Assembly (NCBI GenBank): GCA_020847315.1
Contig: JADLCF010000299.1
Location: 1 to 52,149, forward strand
Direction of reading: 5' to 3'
Source of the DNA: Bryobacterales bacterium
GTDB lineage: Bacteria > Acidobacteriota > Terriglobia > Bryobacterales > Bryobacteraceae
Length of the DNA: 52,149 nucleotides
The position numbers were made by a program, and so were the translations under genes. The notes under the pieces were generated by a model. That model was not told the origin of the DNA. It was given only the letters and a program-made list of their open reading frames with translations, and searched no databases. Of the stretch, positions 14,826-23,586 are shown piece by piece. Every line of letters starts with the position of its first letter. Positions within the stretch are counted from its first letter, which is position 1.

Positions 14826-16522
14826 CCGGCCTTGATTGGATCGTCCTGGTCCTCACCTTAGGCGGCATCACCGTCTACGGCCTATACAAGAGCCGCAACG
14901 CCAACACCGTTGAGAATTATCTGCGCGCCGGCCGCCAGATGCCCTGGTATGCCATGGCCCTTTCGATCATGGCCACGCAGGCGAGCGCCATCACTTTCAT
15001 TTCCACCACCGGCCAAGCGTACGTGGATGGCATGCGCTTCGTCCAGTTCTATTTTGGGTTGCCGCTCGCGATGGTGATTCTTTCGGCCACGGCGGTTCCC
15101 ATCTTCCACCGCGCGAACGTCTACACCGCCTACGAGTATCTGGAACAACGCTTTGACGGCAAGACGCGCAGTCTCGTCAGCCTGCTGTTTCTTATCTCCC
15201 GCGGCCTTGGCGTGGGCGTGGCGCTATCCGCTCCAGCGATTGTGCTTTCCATCATCTTCGGCTGGAGCGATACCACAACCTCGCTGGTGGTGGGCGCCGT
15301 CGTCGTCTCCTACACCGCTATCGGCGGTGTGCAAGCCGTGACGTGGACGGACTTTCAGCAGATGCTCGTCATGTTCGCGGGCATCATCTTCGCTTTCTTT
15401 CTGGCGATCTGGCTAATGCCCGCCGACATCTCGTTCCTCGATGCGCTCTCACTCGCCGGAGCCGCGGGAAGGTTGAATGCCGTGACCATGTCCGCCGATT
15501 GGAATGACCGTTATACGCTCTGGAGCGGACTGCTCGGCGGCATGTTCCTCGCCCTTGCGTATTTCGGGACCGACCAGAGCCAGGTGCAGCGCTATTTGCA
15601 GGGGAAGAACATCGCGCATAGCCGCATCAGTCTGCTCTTTAACGCGGTGGTGAAGATCCCATTTCAGTTTCTGATCCTGATGGTTGGGGCGCTGGTATTC
15701 GTGTTCTTCATCTTTGAGAAGGCTCCGGTGCTATTTCAGCCGGAGGCCATGCAGGTAGTCACCGCTCCTGCGCAGGCAGCGCGCTTCGCGCCGATTGAGC
15801 GACGTTACGACGCAGCATATACAACGCGAAAACAGGCTGCGCGCGAACTGCTGGCCGCCGATGCCTCCGGCGATCATGCCGCCTCCCAGGCCAGCCTCAC
15901 CCGCTTTCAGGAGGCCGTCAAGGACCTCACCGAAACGCGCCGTGACGCGGCCGCGCTCGCGGCGGAAGCCACAGGCGACGCCGGCCGCCTCAACGATACG
16001 AACTACATCTTTTTGCACTTCGTCACTAAGTACATGCCTGCGGGAATTGTGGGCTTGCTGATGGCCGCCATTCTCGCTGCTGCGATGTCCACAATCTCCG
16101 CCGAGGTGAATTCCCTCGCCACCGTGACGGTGATCGATATCTACCGCCGCATCAAAGTGGGCGGCAGTGACCGGCACTATCTCTGGGCGTCGCGAATCTT
16201 CACGCTCTTTTGGGGCGGGTATGCCGTGGTGGTGGCAAATTACGCCAAGACCTTGGGCTCTTTGATCGAGGTGGTGAACCGTGTGGGCTCGCTTTTCTAT
16301 GGCGGGATGCTGGGGGTCTTCATCCTCGCGTTCTATATGCGGCGGATCGGCTCGAACGCCGCATTCTGGGGCGTGATTTTGGGCGAGGCAGCGATTTTCG
16401 CGTGCAACTATTTCACCACCATTAGTTACCTGTGGTTCAACGTGATTGGCTGCGTGGTGGTGGTGGCTACGGCCTGGCTGCTGCAAGGGCTGGATCGCAA
16501 ACCCGCTCCGCGCGGCGCTTAG
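14822..16522 (+). CDS. Sodium:solute symporter (SSS family)
   Basis: A 566-residue SSS-family transporter with about 13 membrane helices. MPWYAMALSIMATQASAITF and FYFGLPLAM match conserved early-helix regions, and VVVSYTAIGGVQAVTWTDFQQ is the family signature. The ATG at 14822 overlaps the upstream small-protein stop; the frame stays open 66 bases further, but that would overlap the small gene deeply. Between two helices (about residues 300-390) lies an Ala/Glu/Arg-rich hydrophilic insertion likely to form a coiled coil, longer than in PutP or SglT. The substrate cannot be told; sugars, amino acids or carboxylates are all possible. The stop overlaps the convergent YgfZ-type gene by 4 bases. 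Confidence 0.92.
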   Translation: MTGLDWIVLVLTLGGITVYGLYKSRNANTVENYLRAGRQMPWYAMALSIMATQASAITFISTTGQAYVDGMRFVQFYFGLPLAMVILSATAVPIFHRANVYTAYEYLEQRFDGKTRSLVSLLFLISRGLGVGVALSAPAIVLSIIFGWSDTTTSLVVGAVVVSYTAIGGVQAVTWTDFQQMLVMFAGIIFAFFLAIWLMPADISFLDALSLAGAAGRLNAVTMSADWNDRYTLWSGLLGGMFLALAYFGTDQSQVQRYLQGKNIAHSRISLLFNAVVKIPFQFLILMVGALVFVFFIFEKAPVLFQPEAMQVVTAPAQAARFAPIERRYDAAYTTRKQAARELLAADASGDHAASQASLTRFQEAVKDLTETRRDAAALAAEATGDAGRLNDTNYIFLHFVTKYMPAGIVGLLMAAILAAAMSTISAEVNSLATVTVIDIYRRIKVGGSDRHYLWASRIFTLFWGGYAVVVANYAKTLGSLIEVVNRVGSLFYGGMLGVFILAFYMRRIGSNAAFWGVILGEAAIFACNYFTTISYLWFNVIGCVVVVATAWLLQGLDRKPAPRGA

Positions 16523-17466
16523 CCCAAGCGGCCGGAGCCCGCGAGTAAGCCTTCGGCTTGATTCACGCGAAAGCTCGCATCCGATTTCACAAATTCCGCG
16601 CGAATCATCGCGAAGGCAAGGCTCTTCCCGAGCGCCGGAGAGAACGCCGCGCTTTTCACCGCGCCCGCTTCCTTCTCCCCCACCATCACGGGCGTTTCCG
16701 GGAGGGGCGCTTCGGCGGTCTCCGTCACCACCCGCACCAGCAGCTTGTTGACATTGCCGCGGGAACGCACGCGCTCAATAATTTCCTGCCCGATGTAGCA
16801 ACCCTTGTTCGGGGTGACCCGGCTCATGAGCTGCGCTTCGTGCACCAGGTTCTGGTCAGAGAAATCCACGCCGTGGCGCGGCCTTCCGTATTCGAGCCGC
16901 ACGGCATCGGCGGTGGAGAGGTCGCAGGGAGCCGCGCCGGCGGCGCTGAGCTTCGCGAGCCATTCGTCTTTCGCGGCCGCGGCTGCGTAGATGCGGTAGC
17001 CGGGACCTCCCGAATAACTGCATTTCGCCAGTAGGGCCTCATCCCAAGCGGTGAACGCATGTTCCTGTTCCGGCAGCGCCGCGCCCATCCCTTCGAGCAG
17101 CGCGGCCGCGCGCGGGCCTTCCACGCCAAACACGCAATACGCGCCGCTCTCGTCCTCGAGTTCCACGTCGTCCATGATAATGAAGCGGTCCAGGTGTTCG
17201 AGCAGCAGTTCGCGCGTGCCGGGCTCGGTGTCTACGAACAGATCCTCCTCGCGCGAGAGCACGAGCGCTTCGGCGAGAATACGGCCCTTGTCGCTGAGGA
17301 AAAGCGCGAGGATACCCGATCCTACAGCTAACCCTTGAATGCCGGCGGTGGTCATGGCGTGCAAGAACCGCGCGCGGTCATCGCCTTTCACCAAAATCAG
17401 ACCGCGGCCTTCCAGGTCGATGACTGCGCATTCGTCGCGCAAAGCATTATAAGCGTCAAGTTTCAT
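16519..17466 (-). CDS. ygfZ: YgfZ/GcvT-type folate-binding Fe-S protein helper
   Basis: A 315-residue protein of the GcvT/YgfZ fold. The YgfZ signature KGCYIGQE is at about 221-228, with the invariant Cys. YgfZ proteins bind tetrahydrofolate and help make or repair certain Fe-S enzymes, such as MiaB. I prefer the ATG at 17466, with GGGG about 8 bases upstream, over a TTG at 17478. It is divergent from the metallo-beta-lactamase-fold gene and convergent with the symporter. The glycine-cleavage T-protein fold is shared, but the YgfZ motif and lack of other gcv genes favour YgfZ. Confidence 0.85.
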   Translation of the reverse strand: MKLDAYNALRDECAVIDLEGRGLILVKGDDRARFLHAMTTAGIQGLAVGSGILALFLSDKGRILAEALVLSREEDLFVDTEPGTRELLLEHLDRFIIMDDVELEDESGAYCVFGVEGPRAAALLEGMGAALPEQEHAFTAWDEALLAKCSYSGGPGYRIYAAAAAKDEWLAKLSAAGAAPCDLSTADAVRLEYGRPRHGVDFSDQNLVHEAQLMSRVTPNKGCYIGQEIIERVRSRGNVNKLLVRVVTETAEAPLPETPVMVGEKEAGAVKSAAFSPALGKSLAFAMIRAEFVKSDASFRVNQAEGLLAGSGRLG

Positions 17467-17549
17467 CACGGACCCCAAATACCCCTTGGCGTAACCTCGC
17501 GAACGGCGATGGAACGCCGCAATTCCTCTTCAATTGTACAATCAGGGGG

Positions 17550-18188
17550 ATGTTCCATCGTGTGTTTACCCTCGGCCAACTGCAATGCAACGCCTCCCTA
17601 CTGGGTGACGAAGACACGCGGGAAGCCCTGGTGATTGACCCCGGCGAACACCCGTCGGCTCTCATCGATGCGATCCGCCAGGGGGGATGGCGGGTGACGG
17701 AGATTCTCTTCACCCACGCGCATATTGACCATGTTGCCGGAGCGCTCGAAGTGCAGGAATTCACCGGCGCGCCCGTGGCGATGCACCCTGCGGATCTCGG
17801 CCTCTACGAAAGCCTCGCGGAGCAGGCCGCGTGGATCGGCATGCCGGCCCCGCCGCGCGTGGAGATCTCGCATTGGCTCGAAGAGGGCGAGGAGATCCGG
17901 TGCGGAGCGCTGCGCCTGCAAGTGCTATTCACACCCGGCCACGCGCCCGGCCATGTGAGTTTCTATCTCGCGGAGCAGGCGATGATCCTCTCGGCCGATG
18001 TGCTCTTTCGAGGGAGCATCGGCCGGACAGACCTACCGGGCGGCAACCATCAACAGTTGCTCGATAGTATCCGCGCGCAGCTTCTTACGCTTCCCGACGA
18101 AACGCGCGTAATCGCCGGGCACGGCCCTTCCACGACGATCGGCCTGGAGCGGCGCACGAACCCGTTCCTGCTCGATTCGTCCATCTAG
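17550..18188 (+). CDS. Metallo-beta-lactamase-fold hydrolase (glyoxalase II-like)
   Basis: A 212-residue single-domain protein. The metal-binding motif is THAHIDHVAG (His56, His58, Asp60, His61). Further ligands lie in PGHAPGHVSF, DVLFRGSIGRTDLPGG (Asp) and the C-terminal AGHGPSTT. This pattern and length match the glyoxalase II-like hydrolase group that cleaves thioesters such as S-lactoylglutathione or related substrates. GRTDLPGG is typical of this small hydroxyacylglutathione hydrolase-like branch. No glyoxalase I is nearby, so the true substrate is uncertain. Cytoplasmic. The stop overlaps the convergent AttH-like gene by 4 bases. Confidence 0.88.
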   Translation: MFHRVFTLGQLQCNASLLGDEDTREALVIDPGEHPSALIDAIRQGGWRVTEILFTHAHIDHVAGALEVQEFTGAPVAMHPADLGLYESLAEQAAWIGMPAPPRVEISHWLEEGEEIRCGALRLQVLFTPGHAPGHVSFYLAEQAMILSADVLFRGSIGRTDLPGGNHQQLLDSIRAQLLTLPDETRVIAGHGPSTTIGLERRTNPFLLDSSI

Positions 18189-19318
18189 CGGGTCATCCCG
18201 CCCAGCTCGGCATCACGCCCGGCGCGGCCGCTGAGATCCACCTCATCGGCATATCCGGTGAGTTCGAGATAGCCCACGCCGCTGATCGGTTTGCCGTTAT
18301 GCGTCCCGGTGAAGCGCATGGCGCCTTCCCAATAGCTGGGGCCGATCTTGCGTTCACTGCGCAACTCCTGCGCTTCCATGCGGGGCTGCGCCGCGAGCTT
18401 CAGCCCGAGCCGGGGGATCTCGATCTCCCACGCCACCGGATACACTGCTCCGGTCTCCGGGCTCTTCCACGTGGCGGTGGCTCGGAAAGAGACATCCTCG
18501 AGCCGCAAGCGCGTGGAATCTCCGTTCCGTGCGACGAAGGTTCCGCCGGAGAAAGCATCCACGCTGCCGTCGCGCCGCCGCAAGCGATAGACCATCAGTT
18601 CCGTGTCATTGCTTAGCTGGATGGAAAACCAATCCCAGCCGGTCTGTTCGCTGCTCATCGAGTGGGTGAAGAATTCGTGGTCCATCCAGGAACTGCCGCT
18701 CACGGGGAAGCGCTTGCCATCCAGCACAATCTCGCCGGTCGTTCGCAAGCGAGTGAGCGAGATGTAATGCGAGGCCTTGCCGGCGCCCTCCGCCTTCTGG
18801 TGAACGCCGTTCTCTCCGTGCAGCACGGGCGCCTTCTCGCTCACGAGATTGAGGTGCAAGGTGAAATCCGGATGCACCGCCTGCAACTCCCATTCGCGCT
18901 CCCCCACCAAACGCGCGATCCAGTTGCCGTTCCAGATGCGCTGCGTTTCGCGGTCCGCCCCGGCCAGGCCCGGCCCCGCCCGGTTCAGCCGTTCGAGATG
19001 GCGAAAGCGCCGGCCGCCGATATCGGTGAGCGCCAGGTGCGCCAGATAGAGAACGCCGCTATCCCATGCGCCCGTTGACGGGCTTGGTTTCGCGTGGCGG
19101 CCCTGCCGGAAGAAGGTGAGTTCATAGCCGAAATCCCTTCCCTCGCCCGCGCTGACATTCCCGGTGAAATACCACCATTCCGTTCGATAGTCCGGGTGCG
19201 CGAAATGGTCGCGAGGAAACGAATAGCGGTAGCCGGGAAGAGCCAGTTTCCAATCCGCCGAATGGAGCCAGCCCGCCAGCAGGAGCAGGATGGCCGCGAG
19301 GGTACGGGCGCGTTTCAT
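18185..19318 (-). CDS. AttH/CrtC-type lipocalin-like exported protein
   Basis: A 377-residue protein with an N-terminal signal sequence (about 1-21) and the AttH/carotenoid 1,2-hydratase double beta-barrel fold. The hallmark HPDYRTEWWYFTGNV is at about residues 42-56, and GSSWMDHEFFTHSMSSEQTG (about 208-227) is the second typical block. It is the last gene of an ABC ATPase-permease-AttH operon and overlaps the permease gene by 4 bases (ATGA). That three-gene order is common in Gram-negative bacteria and suggests the protein carries a lipophilic ligand, or stabilises the exporter, in the periplasm. A carotenoid role is unlikely because no carotenoid genes are present. Confidence 0.88.
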   Translation of the reverse strand: MKRARTLAAILLLLAGWLHSADWKLALPGYRYSFPRDHFAHPDYRTEWWYFTGNVSAGEGRDFGYELTFFRQGRHAKPSPSTGAWDSGVLYLAHLALTDIGGRRFRHLERLNRAGPGLAGADRETQRIWNGNWIARLVGEREWELQAVHPDFTLHLNLVSEKAPVLHGENGVHQKAEGAGKASHYISLTRLRTTGEIVLDGKRFPVSGSSWMDHEFFTHSMSSEQTGWDWFSIQLSNDTELMVYRLRRRDGSVDAFSGGTFVARNGDSTRLRLEDVSFRATATWKSPETGAVYPVAWEIEIPRLGLKLAAQPRMEAQELRSERKIGPSYWEGAMRFTGTHNGKPISGVGYLELTGYADEVDLSGRAGRDAELGGMTR

Positions 19319-21864
19319 TCTTCGTGGATCACCTCAATGGGATTCAGCCGCGTGGCGGCCCGCGCGGGGAACCAGGCGGAGGCCAGCGTCGCCAGATAGA
19401 TCAGCGCCAGCGCGGCGGCGAGCAGCCAGCCGGGCCAGTGGAACTGGAAGGTCCAGCCGAAGCTTTGGCGGTTGATGACGTAAATCAGAATGAACGCGAG
19501 AGCGAAGCCCAGCGCCAACCCGATGGCGTTAGAGATCAGCCCCAGGAAGGCCGCCTCGAAGTAAATGAGCGCGCGCACCTGCTCCTTGGAGGCGCCCAGG
19601 AAGCGCAGCAGGCTCAGTTCCCGGCGGCGGTCAATGACGAGCGCGACGAGAGCACCCGCCATGCCCATGACAGCCACGAGAATCGCCACGCCTTCGAGCG
19701 CCCAGGTGATGGCGAAGGTCTGGTCAAAAATGCGCATGGCATGTTCGCGCAGCGTGCGGTTGGCCGTGAGGAGCACCTGTTTTCCCACGAGGACCCGTTC
19801 CACCGCCCGCCTGCCTTCTTCCATCGGAATTCCGGGCTTCAGCGTGATCGAAATGTTGGTAAGCAGCGGCTGTGGGAAGCGTGTGCCAAACACGTGGCGA
19901 TCCCCGTAGACCGCGCCGCGCTCGCTCGAATAGTCGCTGTAGACCCCCAGCACGGTGACGCGCATCGGGCCGCCCGGCAGGGGCAGGGAAAGGGGATCGC
20001 CCGCCTTGACAGCGTGCTTCTGAGAGAAGGGCTCGCTCACGATAACGAACGGGCCGGTGGGCAGCTTGCGCAGAATGGCCTCGCGATTCTGCCCCGGCAG
20101 CAATCGAAGCCGCCCCTGCGCCAGCATCAATTTCGATTCGCCGAAGCCGAAGGAAGCGGGCAGGCCATCCATTTGAATCGGCACGCTACGGAAGCGATCC
20201 ACCGCAGCCACCTCCGGCAGTGCTTCAACTGCGTCCGCGATCCCGGCGTTTATCACGGGGAAAGCGCCAGGTGATCCGGGTGCGGCGGCGCGCAGATAGA
20301 GGTCGGCGGTCAACTGGTTATCCATCCAGACCAGCACGGTTTCGCGAAAGCTACCCACCATGATGCCGACGCTCGCCATCATGGCCACCGCCGTCGCCAG
20401 CGCTCCCACCAGCACGGAACTGCGGCGCAGAGACCCGGCTAAGCTGCGGGAAGCGAGCATCGCCTCCACGCCAAGCATGCTCCGGATATGGCGATGCGTG
20501 GCGCGGTTGAGAAATCGCACCAGCGCGGGCGCGAGCATCGCCGTGCCGGGAATCAGCAGGAGGGTGGCGAGATAGCCGAATAGGGGGCGCCCATTGACGG
20601 GCGGCAGCAGGCACAGCGCCGCGCCGAGCGCGATCAGCACCCCTCCGGCGATGGCATAACGTCCGGCGGAAATGCGGACGTCGTAGTCGCGCGCACCGCG
20701 CGCCATCGCCTCCACCGGAGCGATGGCGCCGGCCTCCCGAGCGGGGGCGAGCGCGGCTAGCAAAGAAACGGCCAAGCCCAGCGCGACGCTCACGGCAACG
20801 TGCCCCCAGCCGAGTGAGATGGGCGCCGGCGTGCTGCTGATGTAAAGTGCGTTCACGGTAGCCGCCAGCACGCCCACGGCAGCTTTCGCCATCGCCAGGC
20901 CAAGCAGCGCGCCGAGCGCGCCACCGGCGAGGCCGAACGCGGCGGCCTCCGCGAGAAACAATCCCTGCGCGGCTGCTCTCGTCAGCCCGAGCGCGCGCAG
21001 AACGCCGATCTCCGCGCGGCGGCGCACCACGGAAACGGAGATCGTGTTGTAGATCAGGAAGGCCCCCACCACCAGCGCGATGCCGCTCAGGATGCGCAGA
21101 TTCCAGCGGAACGCGCCCAGCATTTTTCGGTTGGCATCCGTGTTCGCGCCGAAGTCACGGAGTTCCACGCCCGGCGGCAGCACGGCTACGATTGCTTCTC
21201 GCACGGCGCTCTCACCCTCACGAGAAACGAGCGAATCCGGCACGCTCACTTCGATGCGGTCGAGGAATCCCGTGCGCTGCGTGAGCCTCTGCGCCACGGG
21301 GAGATCCACCACGATTGCACGGTTTGGACCTTGCGCCTCGCCATCGCCCGCGAAGACGCCCGCAACGCGAAGGGTCTCCAAACGATCCTGCGCCACGATG
21401 AGCAGCGGATCTCCCGCCCGAAGGCCGAGGTCTTTGCCCACCCACGCCGCATTCGGCGCATCAAGCACCGGGAGCGAGGCATCTTCGCCGAGAACCATGC
21501 CGCGCTGCGCATGCGCGACGAGATCGATGCCGATGAGCGGAACGGCGAGGCCGCTCGTCTTCTCGCGCACATACTCCTCCACCCTGGCGTCAAAGCGCAC
21601 GGGCAGTGGCAGGGCGGCCAACTTCCCCAAGAGCCTTTCATCCACGCCGCCCGCTCCGCCCGCACCCGCGATCTCGAACGTGGCCATGCCGGTGAGTGTT
21701 TCCATGGAGGAGTGGAAGGAACCCGCCGCGGCGCTTCCCGCGAGGTCAATCGCGATCACAACGGAGACGCCCAGGGTGATGGCGGCCAGCGTCAGGATGC
21801 TCCGCCCGCGTTCGCGCAGCAGCGGTCTTGCGATCACCCGGTGGAAGAGCTTCAGCATGTGCAT
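19315..21864 (-). CDS. FtsX/MacB-type ABC transporter permease
   Basis: An 849-residue permease with an N-terminal helix, a MacB-like periplasmic domain (about 45-240), three helices (about 260-385), a second set of helices, a second periplasmic domain (about 505-700) and three C-terminal helices (about 715-840). This doubled FtsX-like layout matches predicted permeases of the LolC/AttF type, which move lipids, lipoproteins or peptides from the inner membrane by mechanical transmission. Its 5' end overlaps the ATPase gene by about 13 bases and its 3' end overlaps the AttH-like gene by 4. Either of two close ATGs (21864 or 21858) could be the start. Confidence 0.9.
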   Translation of the reverse strand: MHMLKLFHRVIARPLLRERGRSILTLAAITLGVSVVIAIDLAGSAAAGSFHSSMETLTGMATFEIAGAGGAGGVDERLLGKLAALPLPVRFDARVEEYVREKTSGLAVPLIGIDLVAHAQRGMVLGEDASLPVLDAPNAAWVGKDLGLRAGDPLLIVAQDRLETLRVAGVFAGDGEAQGPNRAIVVDLPVAQRLTQRTGFLDRIEVSVPDSLVSREGESAVREAIVAVLPPGVELRDFGANTDANRKMLGAFRWNLRILSGIALVVGAFLIYNTISVSVVRRRAEIGVLRALGLTRAAAQGLFLAEAAAFGLAGGALGALLGLAMAKAAVGVLAATVNALYISSTPAPISLGWGHVAVSVALGLAVSLLAALAPAREAGAIAPVEAMARGARDYDVRISAGRYAIAGGVLIALGAALCLLPPVNGRPLFGYLATLLLIPGTAMLAPALVRFLNRATHRHIRSMLGVEAMLASRSLAGSLRRSSVLVGALATAVAMMASVGIMVGSFRETVLVWMDNQLTADLYLRAAAPGSPGAFPVINAGIADAVEALPEVAAVDRFRSVPIQMDGLPASFGFGESKLMLAQGRLRLLPGQNREAILRKLPTGPFVIVSEPFSQKHAVKAGDPLSLPLPGGPMRVTVLGVYSDYSSERGAVYGDRHVFGTRFPQPLLTNISITLKPGIPMEEGRRAVERVLVGKQVLLTANRTLREHAMRIFDQTFAITWALEGVAILVAVMGMAGALVALVIDRRRELSLLRFLGASKEQVRALIYFEAAFLGLISNAIGLALGFALAFILIYVINRQSFGWTFQFHWPGWLLAAALALIYLATLASAWFPARAATRLNPIEVIHEE

Positions 21865-22547
21865 GCCGTGCGGTGAACCTCTTCGATTGCGCCGTCGCGC
21901 AGATGGATGACGGTATCGGCGATGGCCGTGGATTCCGCGCTATGCGTGGCCATGAGGACGGTTGCGCCGTGTTCGCTCGAAGCCCGCCGCAGCAGATCGA
22001 GCACCATGTTTCCGGTGGCCGTATCCAAATTGCCGATGGGCTCGTCGGCCAGCAGCAGCTTGGGGTTATGCGCGAGGGCGCGGGCGATGGCGATTCGCTG
22101 CATCTGCCCGCCCGAGAGTTGATGCGGCATCCGCCCGGCGAACCCGGCCATCTCCACCCAGGCCAGCCGCTCCATCGCCTGCTCCCGTGCGTTCGGCGCG
22201 CCCGAAAGCAGCAGGGGCAGTTCCACGTTCTCCACCGAACTCAGCGTCGGCAGGAGTTGGAAGAACTGGAAGATGAAGCCGATCTTCGTGCGGCGCAGCC
22301 GGGTCAAACCCGCGTCGTCGAGGCCGCCGGTCAACTGCCCGTCAATCCACACTTCGCCGGAACTGGGGAAGTCCATCGCTCCGGCGAGGTTGAGCAGCGT
22401 TGTCTTGCCGCACCCGCTTCGCCCTACCACGGCCACGAACTCGCCTTCGCGGAACGCGCAGGTGAATCCGTTCAGCGCCACCGTTTCGCGTTCGCCCGCG
22501 GCCCCCTGGTAGCGTTTCGTTGCATCCACCATTTGCAATACGGCCAT
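21852..22547 (-). CDS. ABC transporter ATP-binding protein (LolD/MacB type)
   Basis: A 231-residue ATPase. Walker A is GRSGCGKTT, the signature motif LSGGQMQRIAIARAL, and Walker B LLLADEPIGNLD, which has the GNLD ending typical of LolD/MacB-type exporters. The ATG at 22547 is chosen because GGGAGGGG lies about 5 bases upstream and the mature N-terminus MAVLQMVDATKRY matches family starts; the frame is open further upstream but runs into a divergent gene's leader. It powers the FtsX-like permease downstream and is the first gene of the operon. Confidence 0.95.
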   Translation of the reverse strand: MAVLQMVDATKRYQGAAGERETVALNGFTCAFREGEFVAVVGRSGCGKTTLLNLAGAMDFPSSGEVWIDGQLTGGLDDAGLTRLRRTKIGFIFQFFQLLPTLSSVENVELPLLLSGAPNAREQAMERLAWVEMAGFAGRMPHQLSGGQMQRIAIARALAHNPKLLLADEPIGNLDTATGNMVLDLLRRASSEHGATVLMATHSAESTAIADTVIHLRDGAIEEVHRTACTC

Positions 22548-22747
22548 ACAACCCCTCCCGCATCTCTCCCGGCGATGCGGCATCCCGTGCCTCACGCCCT
22601 TGCTGTAATACCAGGATGCGCCCGCCGCCCGCGCCTTGCCAAACGCAACGCTGCAACGACGCCCCGGGCAATTGGAGCCGCGCCAAGCGGAATCGTGCCA
22701 AACTGAAAGGTGCAAGCGCGGGAGACGTGCCCGCCCGCACTTACCTC

Positions 22748-23533
22748 ATGTTGCTTCGAGTACTTCGTTCGGCCTGGGTCTGGGGCCTCACCGGATTGCT
22801 GGCCATCCCCCAGTTTCTGATAATGCTGGTGATTCGCGCCTTCGATCGCGACCCCTGCCGCCGCCGGACGGGCAAGTTCCTCCATGGCTGCGGCGCGCTG
22901 ATTACGCGCTTCGTTCCCGGCTGGCGGGTTTCGATCGAGGGCTGCGATCCCGCGACGCTCAAGGGCCCGTTCATTGTTGTTGCGAATCACCAAAGCCACA
23001 CGGACATCCCCGTGATTTGCCGCCTCCCCTTCGATTTTAAGTGGGTCGCCAAGAAGGAACTGTTTTCCGTCCCGGTGGCGGGCTGGATGTTTTCGCTTTC
23101 CGGCGAAATCGCGGTGGATCGCAAGGATTCCCGCGCCGGCGCGAAGGCGCTCATCCAGACGGTGAAGTATATCGAGAACGGCTTTTCCGTCGTGTTCTTC
23201 CCGGAGGGAACGCGCTCCGGCGGCGAACGGCTGCTGCGCTTTCAGGATGGACCTTTCCGCATCGCGCTGAAGAAGGGGATTCCCGTGCTGCCCGTGGTGG
23301 TGGAAGGTACCGGAAAACTGCTTCCGCGAGAGACGATGCTGTTCACCGGACACAAGCTCTTCCGAGTGCGCATGCTGCCGCCCGTCACGACAGATAGCGG
23401 GGAATGGGAGGATGCCGGGGCGTTGCGCGACGAGGTACACCGGCGCATGCAGTCCGCCCTTGACGCCATGCTGGCGAACGATGACGGGGTGGCGCGGAGA
23501 AGTTCGATCGGCCAATCGCTCACTACGGCCTAA
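22748..23533 (+). CDS. 1-acyl-sn-glycerol-3-phosphate acyltransferase (PlsC-like)
   Basis: A 261-residue membrane-associated acyltransferase. The catalytic motif NHQSHTD (His81, Asp86) and the substrate-binding motif FFPEGTRSGG (about 155-164) are both intact, with a hydrophobic N-terminal segment at about 8-31. It should acylate lysophosphatidic acid to phosphatidic acid in phospholipid synthesis. I choose the ATG at 22748 because protein-like sequence starts there; a longer reading from 22520 adds Arg/Pro-rich sequence that overlaps the divergent ABC operon. It lies 53 bases upstream of the MATE gene and may share its promoter. Confidence 0.9.
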   Translation: MLLRVLRSAWVWGLTGLLAIPQFLIMLVIRAFDRDPCRRRTGKFLHGCGALITRFVPGWRVSIEGCDPATLKGPFIVVANHQSHTDIPVICRLPFDFKWVAKKELFSVPVAGWMFSLSGEIAVDRKDSRAGAKALIQTVKYIENGFSVVFFPEGTRSGGERLLRFQDGPFRIALKKGIPVLPVVVEGTGKLLPRETMLFTGHKLFRVRMLPPVTTDSGEWEDAGALRDEVHRRMQSALDAMLANDDGVARRSSIGQSLTTA

Positions 23534-23586
23534 ACGAGCCGCGCCCGGCACTCGCCTCCCGAGGAGTCCGCGCATTCCATCTAACC

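Noticed and set aside
22520-22747. N-terminal extension of the PlsC-like acyltransferase
   Set aside because: The extra residues are Pro/Arg/Cys-rich, overlap the start of the divergent ABC ATPase gene and do not match PlsC starts.
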